Below, one piece after another: positions 25,253 through 33,530 of a DNA stretch of 64,000 nucleotides. The notes below the pieces were generated by a model. It was not told the DNA's origin. It did not search any database and saw nothing but the letters and a program-made list of their open reading frames with translations. The stretch's first letter is position 1. Each line of letters starts with the position of its first letter. The position numbers and the translations under genes were made by a program. Origin of the DNA: JASHPR01 sp963795055 (GTDB taxonomy: Bacteria > Actinomycetota > Actinomycetes > Streptosporangiales > Streptosporangiaceae). The DNA is taken from NCBI GenBank assembly GCA_963795055.1, contig CAWCGJ010000039.1, positions 1-64,000 on the forward strand, given 5' to 3'.

Positions 25253-26515
25253 ATGCCTACTGAATCCAGAATACGATACGGCATCGTGACTGACCCGAGC
25301 CAGGCCGCGGACCCGCTGCCCCGGCGCGGGGACCCGCTCCCGCAGCGCGGGGACCCGCTGCCGCAGCGGGGTGATCCGCTGCCTCGGCGCGGAGACCCGC
25401 TCCCCCAGCGCGGGGACCCGCTCCCCCAGCGCGGGGAACCGCTGCCCCGGCGCGGGGACCCGCTCCCCCAGCGCGGAGAACCCCTGCCCCGGCGCGGGGA
25501 CCCGCTCCCCCAGCGCGGAGAACCCCTGCCCCGGCGCGGGGACCCGCTCCCCCAGCGCGGAGAACCCCTGCCCCGGCGCGGGGACCCGCTCCCCCAGCGC
25601 GGAGAACCCCTGCCCCGGCGGGGAGAACCCCTGCCCCAGCGAGGAGACCCCCTGCCGCAGCGCGGGGAACCGTCCCCGGACCAAGGGGCGCTGCCCCGCC
25701 GGACCGGCCGCACCCGCCGGTCCGGGCGGCACCGCAGCGCGCACCGGCTGAGCCTGCCCTCGGATGCGCCGACTCTCCTGCTCGCCGTTCCGGGCAGCGC
25801 CAGCGTGGCCAGTGACGAGGTCAGCGGCCAGATCGCGGCGGAGGCCAGGCTGTCGGCCCAGGGCGCCGACGTCCAGGTGGCCTATCTGGAAGGCAACGAG
25901 CGCTGCCTCAGCGACGCGCTGGCCACTCCGGCTCACGGGCCCTGGCCGGCCCTGGCCGTCCTGGTCCCGCTGCTGGCCGGCCCGCACCCCCGCTCCGACG
26001 CGGCCGTGGCGCGGGCGGTCGCCGGCGCGGCCGGCGAGGTGATGGTAGCCGAGCACCTGGGCCCGCACCCGCTGCTCGCCGAGGCCCTGCACGCGCGCCT
26101 GGCCCAGGTGGGCCTGGCCCGGGAGAGCCGGGTCCGCGGGCTCAGCATCAGCAACGCCGCGAACGGCGTCCTGGTGCTGGCTGACCGCGGCGAGGACGCG
26201 GTCCGCGCGGCCGGGGTGGCTGCGGTCCTGCTGGCCCGGCTGGCGGCCCCGGCGATGCACGCGTCCATCGATGACCCGCCGGGCATCGCGGCCGCGGTGG
26301 AGCGGCTGCATGCCATGGGTGCCTCGCGCGTGGCCATTGCCCCGTGCCTGATCGGGCCGGAAACCGATCCCCGGGAACTCGACGCGGTCAGCGCGGCGGT
26401 CGGGGCGCTGGCCGCCCCGCCGCTCGGCGCCCACCCGGCCATAGGCCAGCTGGTCGCGATGCGCTACGGCAACGCCCTCGTCGGCCTGCACCCGGCGGAC
26501 AGCTCGCTCGGCTGA
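25253..26515 (+). CDS. CbiX-like (sirohydrochlorin chelatase family) protein with an N-terminal heptapeptide-repeat region
   Basis: A 420-residue protein in two parts. Residues 20-145 are eighteen tandem heptads of the type (D/E)PLP(Q/R)RG. After an Arg-rich linker, residues 166-420 resemble the two-repeat CbiX/SirB chelatase fold: LLLAVPGSASVASDEV, LAVLVPLLAGPHPRSDAAVARAV (the HxxxD-like loop), SRVAIAPCLIGPET, HPAIGQLVAMRYG. True chelatases put Co or Fe into sirohydrochlorin using a His pair; HPR and GAHPAIG could supply ligands, but the N-terminal HGS motif reads PGS here. No other cobalamin or siroheme gene is adjacent. Translation might also start after the repeats. Confidence 0.75.
   Translation: MPTESRIRYGIVTDPSQAADPLPRRGDPLPQRGDPLPQRGDPLPRRGDPLPQRGDPLPQRGEPLPRRGDPLPQRGEPLPRRGDPLPQRGEPLPRRGDPLPQRGEPLPRRGDPLPQRGEPLPRRGEPLPQRGDPLPQRGEPSPDQGALPRRTGRTRRSGRHRSAHRLSLPSDAPTLLLAVPGSASVASDEVSGQIAAEARLSAQGADVQVAYLEGNERCLSDALATPAHGPWPALAVLVPLLAGPHPRSDAAVARAVAGAAGEVMVAEHLGPHPLLAEALHARLAQVGLARESRVRGLSISNAANGVLVLADRGEDAVRAAGVAAVLLARLAAPAMHASIDDPPGIAAAVERLHAMGASRVAIAPCLIGPETDPRELDAVSAAVGALAAPPLGAHPAIGQLVAMRYGNALVGLHPADSSLG
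25310..25687 (+). repeat. In-frame 21-bp / 42-bp tandem repeat array
   Basis: Eighteen consecutive 21-base units encode (D/E)PLP(Q/R)RG heptads. In the middle, about 25440-25620, the units alternate as DPLPQRG-EPLPRRG, giving near-identical 42-base higher-order repeats, a sign of recent expansion or gene conversion. The length is a multiple of three, so copy-number change keeps the frame. The antisense strand and another sense frame are also open across it, which explains several long overlapping reading frames. Confidence 0.9.
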
Positions 26516-26527
26516 GCGCGCGGCGCA

Positions 26528-26565
26528 CCCGCCATTGTGCGCACAACCCGCCATTGTGCGCACAA
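26528..26565. promoter_or_regulatory. Tandem palindromic operator (two TTGTGCGCACAA sites)
   Basis: Two exact copies of a 19-base unit (CCCGCCATTGTGCGCACAA) lie head to tail, each containing the 12-base perfect palindrome TTGTGCGCACAA (26535-26546 and 26554-26565). A decayed third copy (CCGCCATTGACAA) follows. The centres are 19 bases apart. They lie in the 192-base gap before the mycothiol-dependent isomerase gene, so they most likely control it. Confidence 0.65.
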
Positions 26566-26707
26566 CCGCCATTGACAAGCACGCCTGCGCTGCGCTGAGC
26601 TTCATACTGCGGGCGCCGCCGCGACGGGAAATGTCCCCTGCGCCGAGTTTCTCGCCCGTTCTGTGAGCGGCTATCGATCAAGATCACCCAGAGAGGGGTG
26701 CGCGGCA

Positions 26708-27523
26708 GTGAGCGAATGGGACGCAACGTCGTACGAGGGCAAGGACACCATCCTGCGCGTGGTCCGCAACGAGGCGGAGCAGCTGTTCGAGATGGCGGCC
26801 CAGCCCGGCGCGTGGGATGCTCCGACCGCCTGCGATGACTGGAAGGTCAAGGACATCGTCGGCCATCTCATCGACACGACCGAGGGCTACTTCGCGGCCT
26901 TCGAGACCGCGCGGAGCGGGGCCGAGATGCCGGCCGCGTACGGGCTGCCCGGCATGCACGACCGGGCGGGCCAGCAGGGGATCGCACTCGGCGCCCTGTC
27001 CCAGCAGGAAGGGGTAGACCGGATACGGGCCGACCTGGACAAGATGATGGGCATCCTGGAGCCGCTGACGCCCGAGGAGTGGACGGGCTTCATGGTCCCC
27101 CACTTCTATATGGGACCGCTGCCCGCCTTCTTCTACGCGGCCGGCCAGCTCATGGACTACGGGGTGCATTCCTGGGACATCCGGGAGGGCACCGGTCGGG
27201 CGCACGCGATCTCGGGCGACGCCGCCGACCTGCTGGCCCCGTTCATGTTCGTGCTCTGGCAGTCGACGATCAAGCCGGACGCCGACCTCAGCCCGTTCAC
27301 GATCGGCGCCCGGGTCAGCGGGCGGAACGCCGGCGAGTACCGGATATCCATCAGCGACCAGGGCATGCAATACGAGCCGGGCAGCACCGATGACCTGCCC
27401 GCGGTCATGGACTTCGACGCCGGCGGCCTGGTCCTGACCACGTTCGGGCGCTGCAACACGGGCACGGCCCGCGGCGACGTGGACCTCGCGGACCGTTTCC
27501 TTAACCTGTTCTTCCGGATCTGA
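26708..27523 (+). CDS. Maleylpyruvate-isomerase-family mycothiol-dependent enzyme (DinB/MDMPI fold)
   Basis: A 271-residue protein with the MDMPI N-terminal four-helix domain: LFEMAAQPGAWDAPTACDDWKVKDIVGHLIDTTEGYFAAF carries the first His of the metal site, and LMDYGVHSWDIREGTG the second, with the third expected between them. The C-terminal 100 residues are an SCP2-like module. Family members use mycothiol as cofactor, supporting an actinobacterial host; the substrate is unknown. The start is GTG 26708 (VSEWDATSYEGKD), with an AGAGGGG ribosome site. A pair of palindromes upstream suggests tight control. Confidence 0.85.
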   Translation: MSEWDATSYEGKDTILRVVRNEAEQLFEMAAQPGAWDAPTACDDWKVKDIVGHLIDTTEGYFAAFETARSGAEMPAAYGLPGMHDRAGQQGIALGALSQQEGVDRIRADLDKMMGILEPLTPEEWTGFMVPHFYMGPLPAFFYAAGQLMDYGVHSWDIREGTGRAHAISGDAADLLAPFMFVLWQSTIKPDADLSPFTIGARVSGRNAGEYRISISDQGMQYEPGSTDDLPAVMDFDAGGLVLTTFGRCNTGTARGDVDLADRFLNLFFRI

Positions 27524-27533
27524 CCGCCCCGGC

Positions 27534-27570
27534 GATCACGCCGGGGAGCGCCCCGCACCCCGGCGTGATC
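27534..27570. terminator. Bidirectional stem-loop between convergent genes
   Basis: GATCACGCCGGGG and CCCCGGCGTGATC form a perfect 13-base stem with an 11-base loop. It sits exactly between the stop of the isomerase gene and the stop of the convergent small gene. There is no T-tract on either side, as is usual in high-GC actinobacteria. Confidence 0.75.
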
Positions 27571-27825
27571 TCAGGCGGTCACCCGGCTGGAGCAGCCGAA
27601 CGGCGCGTGCGCCTCGGCGGCCTCCTGCCAGCGCAGCTGAGCAGCAAGTTCGCCGACGGTGAGCGCGTGCACCGAGAAAGCCGGGGCGCCCTGATGGTAA
27701 TCCTGGATGAATCCGCCGCGTCGGCACGCATGCCATCCGGTGCCGGCGTCCACCCAGATCCGCCACCGCGGGAACAATTCGGCCAGCGCCTCGACGCCGG
27801 CATCCGCCAGCACGGCTGCGCGCAT
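27571..27825 (-). CDS. Small hypothetical protein
   Basis: An 84-residue soluble protein: FPRWRIWVDAGTGWHACRRGGFIQDYHQGAPAFSVHALTVGELAAQLRWQEAAEAHAP. The WRIWxDxxGWHAxRRG start and the LAAQLRxQEAAxAHAP end recall a small family of actinobacterial proteins I know only as hypothetical, with no assigned function. It is bounded by a perfect terminator at its 3' end and starts at ATG 27825. The next gene upstream on the same strand is the SpoIIE phosphatase, 128 bases away. Confidence 0.6.
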   Translation of the reverse strand: MRAAVLADAGVEALAELFPRWRIWVDAGTGWHACRRGGFIQDYHQGAPAFSVHALTVGELAAQLRWQEAAEAHAPFGCSSRVTA

Positions 27826-27953
27826 ACCGCGCTACCCCCTCCCGTCGTGGCCGCATCGCCACGATTTGTTCTTACCAGAGGATGCGCCGGATAGGGAGCA
27901 ATCCGCCGTTAATGTCGCAGGTCAAGCGACCGTATTGGGCTACGGTTTCCCTG

Positions 27954-28107
27954 CTATAGGCCGCGGAACACCAGGAGAGCCAGGTCATCGGCGGGCGGGT
28001 CGGATCCGAACTCGCGTACCGCCCGCTGAATTCTGGCCACGACCGAGCCGGCGTTCAGTTCCGAGCACTGGCCGAGCAGGCTGCGCAGGCCGTCGTCATC
28101 GTCCAGG
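27954..28107 (-). pseudogene. Out-of-frame C-terminus of the SpoIIE phosphatase
   Basis: In the neighbouring reverse frame the DNA encodes LDDDDGLRSLLGQCSEL, then VVARIQRAVREFGSDPPADDLALLVFRGL and a TAG stop at 27954-27956. This is the normal end of a SpoIIE/PP2C domain, including the last metal-binding Asp pair (PADDLALL). It joins the upstream phosphatase frame exactly if one G is removed from GG at 28106-28107 (giving ...SAGLLDDDDGL). It is therefore the displaced tail of that gene. Confidence 0.8.
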
Positions 28108-30144
28108 CAGGCCCGCCGACCGGCGCTCGGTCACCCCGTCGGTCACGCAGAGCAGGACGTCGCCCGGGGACATGCGGATCGTGCTCTGACCGAACGTCAC
28201 GTGGTCCAGCACGCCGAGCAGCGGCTGCGGGTCCGCCGCGGTCTGCACCACGCCGTCCGCGCGCAGCACCAGCGGCAGCGGATGCCCGGCGCACACCAGG
28301 GTGACGGCGGCCGCCTCGCCGGGCCCCGATGCCGGGATGAGCTCACCGTGGACCAGCGTGATGAAGCGCGCGCGGGTGCCTTCGTCGACGATGAGCGCGT
28401 TGAGCCGCTCCAGCACCGTGGGGACGTCGTGCCCCTCACGGGCCAGGATGCGCAGCGCGTGCCGGGTCAGGCCGGTCACCGCGGCCGCTTCGGGCCCCTG
28501 GCCGCAGACGTCGCCGATCGCGAACCGCCACCGGCCGGGCGTGGCCTCGAACACGTCGTAGAAGTCACCGCCGACCTCGCTTCCCTCGCCCGCGGCCTCG
28601 TAGCCGGCCGCTAGTTCTATCCCGGGAATGTCGGGCAGTTCCGGCGGCAGCAGGCTGCGCTGGAGCGCGCTGGTCGCCTGGCGCTGCTCCGCGTAGAGCC
28701 TGGCGTTGTCCAGGGCCAGCGCCACCCGCCGGGTCAGGTCCTCGGCCAGGCCGACGGCCTCCCCGGCCAGGCCCCCCTCGCGCGGCCGGCCGATCACGAT
28801 GACGCCCAGGCTGCGCTCGCGCGCGACCAGGGAGAAACACCACGCCGGATCGGAAGCGAGCCCGGCGGCGGCGCCGAAGGGCGGTTCCGGCGGCCAGCCC
28901 GCCGGCGCCGACGCCAGCGACCACGGCCGGGCGCTGTCACCGGGCACCAGCCGAGGGGCCGCGACCGCGCGGAGCAGCCTGGTGAGCTCATCGACCAGGG
29001 CCTCATCCGCGTGCCAGACGTACGCCGGGCTCAGCTCGCCGTCGTCGCCCGGCAACAGCGCGGCGAACCACGTCCCCAGCCGGGGCACCACGAGCTGCGC
29101 CGCGAGGGCGATGGTCTTCTCCTGGTCCAGGCAGCCGGCGAGCAGGTCGCTGGCCTCGGCCAGGAAGCTGAGCCGGGCCCGGCGGATCCGGTCGTGCTCG
29201 GCCAGCCTGGCGCGTTCCAGCGGCAGCGCCACCTGGTCGGCCACGCGCTGCACCCGGGCCAGGTCCTTCTCGGCGAACCGGCCCGGCCCGGCCGCCGCCA
29301 CCGCGAGCATCCCCGCCACCCGGCCCTCGACCTGGAACGGCACGGTCAGCAGCGAACGCCGCGGCTCGTTCTGGATCTGCGCGAGGTCGGCTCCGCGCTC
29401 GGCGAACTGGTCGTAGAGGTCGAGGAACGTGCCCATACCGGTAGGGTCGGCCGGGCCCGCGGCGACCGCCGCCTCGCCCACCCGTGCCTGCGTTACCCCG
29501 CGCCCCGTGGCGGCGCGCATCCTCAGCTCGCCACCCTCATCGGCCATCAGCGCGTAGGCGGCATCGGCGGCGACGGCTTCGCGGGCCAGCGTGACGGCGT
29601 GACCGAGCAGTTCGTCGTAGCCAAGCTGAAGCAGGTCCCTGGTACCGCCGTGCTCGGCGGCAGGCTCGGCGGGCCTGCCGCCCGGCTGGTCCGCGGCGGC
29701 CAGGGACTCGGCGATGGCCGGCCCGGCGGCGGCCGGAGCGTCAGGCCCGAGCCGGAACCAGATCACCTTGGCCGCGGAAGCGTACGTCACCCCCCAGGAC
29801 GACGAGAGCGCCGCGGGCAGCAGCAGGCCGCGGCCGCTCGGCCGGGCGACGTCGGCCGCAGGCGTCGGCGGGTCAGGGATCACGCGGGCCGGATGCCGGT
29901 CCAGCACCGATATCTCCACGGTCGCGCCGTTGAACCTGCAGGTCAGCTCCACCGCGGTCCCGGCGTGTACGATCGCGTTGGTGACGAGCTCGCTGGCCAG
30001 CAGCACCGCATCGGTCACCACGTCATCACGGCCGGGCAAGCCCCAGGAGATGAGGGTGTCCCGGACGAAGCAACGGGCGGTCGCCACCGCGGACGGCTCG
30101 GGAGCAAAACCCGCGGCGGCGACACGGTCCTGGCCTGGTTCCAC
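28096..30144 (-). CDS. SpoIIE-type PP2C phosphatase with HATPase and GAF domains (frameshifted 3' end)
   Basis: A regulator of the partner-switching type, 682 residues from GTG 30144, which has AGGAAGG just upstream. Domain order: an RsbW-like HATPase (residues 15-140; VLLASELVTNAIVHAG, GRGLLLPAALSSSWGV), two GAF domains (about 175-320 and 335-480), then SpoIIE phosphatase (about 515-682; LQRSLLPPELPDIPGIELAAGY, GGDFYDVF, IGDVCGQGPEAAA). Such proteins phosphorylate or dephosphorylate anti-anti-sigma factors in response to ligands bound by GAF. The frame ends early (GVTERRSAGLPGR) because of a one-base insertion; the missing tail follows in another frame. The gene is divergent from the hybrid kinase and probably part of one signalling unit. 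Confidence 0.85.
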   Translation of the reverse strand: MEPGQDRVAAAGFAPEPSAVATARCFVRDTLISWGLPGRDDVVTDAVLLASELVTNAIVHAGTAVELTCRFNGATVEISVLDRHPARVIPDPPTPAADVARPSGRGLLLPAALSSSWGVTYASAAKVIWFRLGPDAPAAAGPAIAESLAAADQPGGRPAEPAAEHGGTRDLLQLGYDELLGHAVTLAREAVAADAAYALMADEGGELRMRAATGRGVTQARVGEAAVAAGPADPTGMGTFLDLYDQFAERGADLAQIQNEPRRSLLTVPFQVEGRVAGMLAVAAAGPGRFAEKDLARVQRVADQVALPLERARLAEHDRIRRARLSFLAEASDLLAGCLDQEKTIALAAQLVVPRLGTWFAALLPGDDGELSPAYVWHADEALVDELTRLLRAVAAPRLVPGDSARPWSLASAPAGWPPEPPFGAAAGLASDPAWCFSLVARERSLGVIVIGRPREGGLAGEAVGLAEDLTRRVALALDNARLYAEQRQATSALQRSLLPPELPDIPGIELAAGYEAAGEGSEVGGDFYDVFEATPGRWRFAIGDVCGQGPEAAAVTGLTRHALRILAREGHDVPTVLERLNALIVDEGTRARFITLVHGELIPASGPGEAAAVTLVCAGHPLPLVLRADGVVQTAADPQPLLGVLDHVTFGQSTIRMSPGDVLLCVTDGVTERRSAGLPGR

Positions 30145-30294
30145 GTTCCTTCCTGGTGCCGGCGCCACCGTTTGCCGCTGGCTTCCCCTTCTATCGTGGC
30201 AGACTCGTGACATCGGCACACCGGGGAAGCGTGGTCCAATCCCGCGGCGGCCAGACCTGGCCCTGGGGGCCACGGGCGGGGAAGAGGGCTCGCG

Positions 30295-31773
30295 ATGACC
30301 GAGGCCACCGGCAGCGCTCGGATCACGCAGGACAACGGAGCACGGCCGGGCACCGGCGGGTCAGGTCCCGGCGTCCCGGCGTACTCCGAAGCCGACCTGG
30401 AGCCGATCCGCGCGCGGCTGACGTCTCTGGCGCGCGGCGACTTCCGCCCGCGCACGGAGCCAGCCGACGACCGGCATCCCGCCGTCCCGGCCGCCGGCCC
30501 GGTGCTCGCCGAGGTCAGCCAGCTGGTCGATGAGGTCGGCCGCCAGCTCGCGTCGCTGGCCTCCGAGGCGGCCCAGATGGCCGCGCAGGTCCGCGACATC
30601 GCGCTGATCACCACGGCGGTGGCCCGCGGCGACCTCACCGGGAAGGTGACGGTGGACGCCACGGGCGAGATGCTGCAGCTCAAGCAGACTGTGAACACCA
30701 TGGTCGACCAGCTGTCGGCCTTCGCCGACGAGGTCACCCGGGTCGCCCGCGAGGTCGGCACCGAGGGCAGGCTCGGCGGGCAGGCCTACGTCCGGGGCGT
30801 GTCCGGGGTGTGGAAGGACCTCACCGACAACGTGAACGGCATGGCCGACAACCTCACCGGCCAGGTCCGCAACATCGCGCAGGTCACCACCGCGGTGGCC
30901 AACGGCGACCTGTCCAAGAAGATCGACGTGAGCGCCCGCGGCGAGATCCTGGAGCTGAAGACCACCATCAACACCATGGTCGACCAGCTGTCGGCCTTCG
31001 CCGACGAGGTCACCCGGGTCGCCCGCGAGGTCGGCACCGAGGGCAGGCTCGGCGGGCAGGCCCAGGTGCGCGGAGTGTCCGGGGTGTGGAAGGACCTCAC
31101 CGACAACGTCAACTTCATGGCGGGCAACCTCACCGGCCAGGTCCGCAACATCGCGCAGGTCGCGACGGCCGTGGCCAACGGCGACCTGTCCAAGAAGATC
31201 GACGTGAGCGCCCGCGGCGAGATCCTGGAGCTGAAGACCACCATCAACACCATGGTCGACCAGCTGTCGGCCTTCGCCGACGAGGTCACCCGGGTCGCCC
31301 GCGAGGTCGGCAGCGAAGGCAGGCTCGGCGGGCAGGCCGAGGTGGAGGGCGTGTCCGGCACGTGGAAGCGGCTGACCGAGGGCGTCAACGAGCTGGCCGG
31401 CAACCTGACCACCCAGGTCCGCGCGATCGCCGCGGTGGCCAGCGCGGTCGCCGAGGGCGACCTGACCCAGTCGGTCGAGGTCGAGGCGCGCGGCGAGGTC
31501 GCCGAGCTCAAGGACAACGTCAACCTGATGGTCGCGAACCTGCGCGAGACGACCCGCGCCAACCTGGAGCAGGACTGGCTGAAGACCAACCTGGCCAGGA
31601 TCGCCGGGCTGATGCAGGGCCACCGCGACCTGCTGGAGCTGGCCCGGCTGATCCTGGGCGAGCTGACCCCGCTCGCGTCCGCGCAGTACGGAGCCATCTA
31701 CCTCGCCACCGACGCGGCCGGCCCCGCAGCGAGCGGCAGGAGTTCACCCGCATCGCCACCTACGGCTTCATGA
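30295..31773 (+). CDS. Multi-HAMP hybrid histidine kinase, N-terminal part (frameshifted)
   Basis: The first 492 codons of a large cytosolic hybrid kinase. It carries repeated HAMP units: MVDQLSAFADEVTRVAREVG recurs at residues 137, 229 and 321, a 92-residue period, alternating with VATAVANGDLSKKIDVSARGEILELKTTINT. A last unit (AVAEGDLTQSVEVEARGEV) precedes the start of a GAF domain (LGELTPLASAQYGAIYLATD). There is no membrane helix, as in soluble Nik1/group III-type kinases. The frame is lost at a CCCC run (31722-31725); adding one C restores AAGPRSERQEFTRIATYGF and joins it to the downstream half. Confidence 0.85.
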   Translation: MTEATGSARITQDNGARPGTGGSGPGVPAYSEADLEPIRARLTSLARGDFRPRTEPADDRHPAVPAAGPVLAEVSQLVDEVGRQLASLASEAAQMAAQVRDIALITTAVARGDLTGKVTVDATGEMLQLKQTVNTMVDQLSAFADEVTRVAREVGTEGRLGGQAYVRGVSGVWKDLTDNVNGMADNLTGQVRNIAQVTTAVANGDLSKKIDVSARGEILELKTTINTMVDQLSAFADEVTRVAREVGTEGRLGGQAQVRGVSGVWKDLTDNVNFMAGNLTGQVRNIAQVATAVANGDLSKKIDVSARGEILELKTTINTMVDQLSAFADEVTRVAREVGSEGRLGGQAEVEGVSGTWKRLTEGVNELAGNLTTQVRAIAAVASAVAEGDLTQSVEVEARGEVAELKDNVNLMVANLRETTRANLEQDWLKTNLARIAGLMQGHRDLLELARLILGELTPLASAQYGAIYLATDAAGPAASGRSSPASPPTAS

Positions 31774-33482
31774 AGGGCGGGCTCACCCGCTTCGAGGCCG
31801 GCGAGGGGCTGGCCGGCCAGGCGGCCGTCGAGCGCACCCCGATCCTGATCACCGACGTGCTGGCCGGCTACCTCAAGGTCGGATCGGGGCTGGGCGACGC
31901 CCCGCCGGTGAGCGTGGTGGTGCTGCCCATCCTGTTCGAGGACCATGTGCTCGGCGTGCTCGAGCTGGCCTCGCTGTACCGGTTCAGCGACATGCACCTG
32001 GCCTTCTTTGACCAGTTCGTCGGGACCATCGGCGCGGCCATCAACACGATCATGGCGAGCTCGCGGACCGAGGCGCTGCTCAGCGAGTCGCAGCGGCTCA
32101 CCACGCAGCTGCAGGAACGCTCCGTCGAGCTGCAGCGCCAGCAGGCCGAGCTGGAGGAACGCGCCCAGCAGCTCGCGATCTCCTCCCGGTACAAGTCGGA
32201 CTTCCTGGCCAACATGTCACACGAACTGCGGACCCCGCTGAACAGCCTGCTGGTCCTGGCCAAGCTGCTCGCCGAGAACCAGGACGGGAACCTCACCGGC
32301 CAGCAGGTGGACTTCGCCCGGACCATCCACGCGGCCGGGTCTGACCTGTTGCAGCTGATCAACGACATCCTGGACCTGTCCAAGGTCGAGGCGGGCAAGA
32401 TGGACGTCCACCCCGCCGACCTGCAGCTTGCGGCGCTCGTGGACTACGTCGACGCCACGTTCCGGCCGCTGGCCGAGGACAAGGGCCTGGGCTTCAGCAT
32501 CGAGGTACGCCCCGGGACCCCGGACCGGCTCTTCGTCGACGAGCAGCGGCTCGAGCAGATCGTGCGCAACCTCCTGTCCAACGCGGTCAAGTTCACCTCG
32601 GCCGGCGAGGTCAGGCTTACCATCGGCATGGCCGACGAGGTCGAGTTCGGCAGCGCCCTCCGCGGGGCCCCCGAGGTCGTGGCGTTCGCGGTGTCGGACA
32701 CGGGCATGGGCATCGCCCGGCACAAGCTCAGCACCATTTTCGACGCGTTCAGCCAGGCCGACGGGGCCACGAGCCGCCGCTACGGCGGAACCGGCCTCGG
32801 GCTCTCGATCAGCCGCGACATCGCCCGGCTGCTCGGCGGGGAGATCCGCGTTTCCAGCCGGCTCGGCCAGGGCAGCACGTTCACGCTGTACCTGCCGACA
32901 CCGAACGCGCCGGGGGCCCGCGACACGGGCGCGACGGCCAACGCCCTGGCCGCCGCCCGCGGCACCGCGGCCGGCGATCCGGCCGCCGGCGCGGCCCGCG
33001 CGGCCGGGGCCTGCGACGGCGACCAGGACGTGCTGAACGGGGCGCGGATACTGATCGTCGACGACGACGCGCGTAGCGTCTTCGCCCTCACCGGTGTCTT
33101 CGAACGGTACGGGGCCGAGGTGCTCTACGCCGAGAACGGGCACGCCGGGATACAGGCGCTGGAGCGTAACGAGGACATCTCGGTGGTGCTGATGGACGTC
33201 ATGATGCCGGAAATGGACGGGAACGCGACCATGCGGGCGATCAGGAGGATGCCGCAGTTCGCCGATCTGCCGATCATCGCGCTGACGGCCAAGGCGATGA
33301 AGGGCGACCGGGAGAAGAGCATCCAGGCCGGGGCCTCCGATTACTTCGCGAAGCCGGTGGAGACCGATCATCTGCTGCAGATGATGCGGCACTGGCTACG
33401 GCACAGCAGCGGGCCGGGCGGTGAGCCTGCGTCATCCGCCGATTACACGCTCCGGGGGCGCGGGCAGGCGGGGGCAGAATAA
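31770..33482 (+). CDS. Hybrid histidine kinase, C-terminal part (GAF end, HisKA, HATPase, receiver)
   Basis: The continuation of the kinase in the next frame; homology resumes at about 31726 (RSERQEFTRIATYGF) and the first ATG is 31770. Order: the rest of the GAF domain (LPILFEDHVLGVLELASLYRFSD), a coiled coil (LQERSVELQRQQAELEERAQQL), HisKA with phospho-His in FLANMSHELRTPLNS, HATPase (NLLSNAVKFTS, DTGMGIA, RYGGTGLGLSIS), an Ala-rich linker, and a receiver with ILIVDDDARSVF and phospho-Asp in VVLMDVMMPEMDG. If the frameshift is real, the kinase core may be made alone and uncoupled from HAMP sensing. A stand-alone response regulator follows 48 bases later. Confidence 0.85.
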   Translation: MKGGLTRFEAGEGLAGQAAVERTPILITDVLAGYLKVGSGLGDAPPVSVVVLPILFEDHVLGVLELASLYRFSDMHLAFFDQFVGTIGAAINTIMASSRTEALLSESQRLTTQLQERSVELQRQQAELEERAQQLAISSRYKSDFLANMSHELRTPLNSLLVLAKLLAENQDGNLTGQQVDFARTIHAAGSDLLQLINDILDLSKVEAGKMDVHPADLQLAALVDYVDATFRPLAEDKGLGFSIEVRPGTPDRLFVDEQRLEQIVRNLLSNAVKFTSAGEVRLTIGMADEVEFGSALRGAPEVVAFAVSDTGMGIARHKLSTIFDAFSQADGATSRRYGGTGLGLSISRDIARLLGGEIRVSSRLGQGSTFTLYLPTPNAPGARDTGATANALAAARGTAAGDPAAGAARAAGACDGDQDVLNGARILIVDDDARSVFALTGVFERYGAEVLYAENGHAGIQALERNEDISVVLMDVMMPEMDGNATMRAIRRMPQFADLPIIALTAKAMKGDREKSIQAGASDYFAKPVETDHLLQMMRHWLRHSSGPGGEPASSADYTLRGRGQAGAE

Positions 33483-33530
33483 AGGGAGTTCAGTTACGCG
33501 CCGTCGCCAACTCGCGCTAGGAGTAACCAG

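Noticed and set aside
25310..25687. CRISPR array
   Set aside because: The repeats are contiguous 21-base coding units with no spacers and keep a single reading frame.
25208..26605. 465-residue minus-strand frame and a second plus-strand frame through the heptad repeats
   Set aside because: They are open only because the 21-base repeat has no stops in several frames; no domain or ribosome site is present. The CbiX-like homology fixes the real frame.
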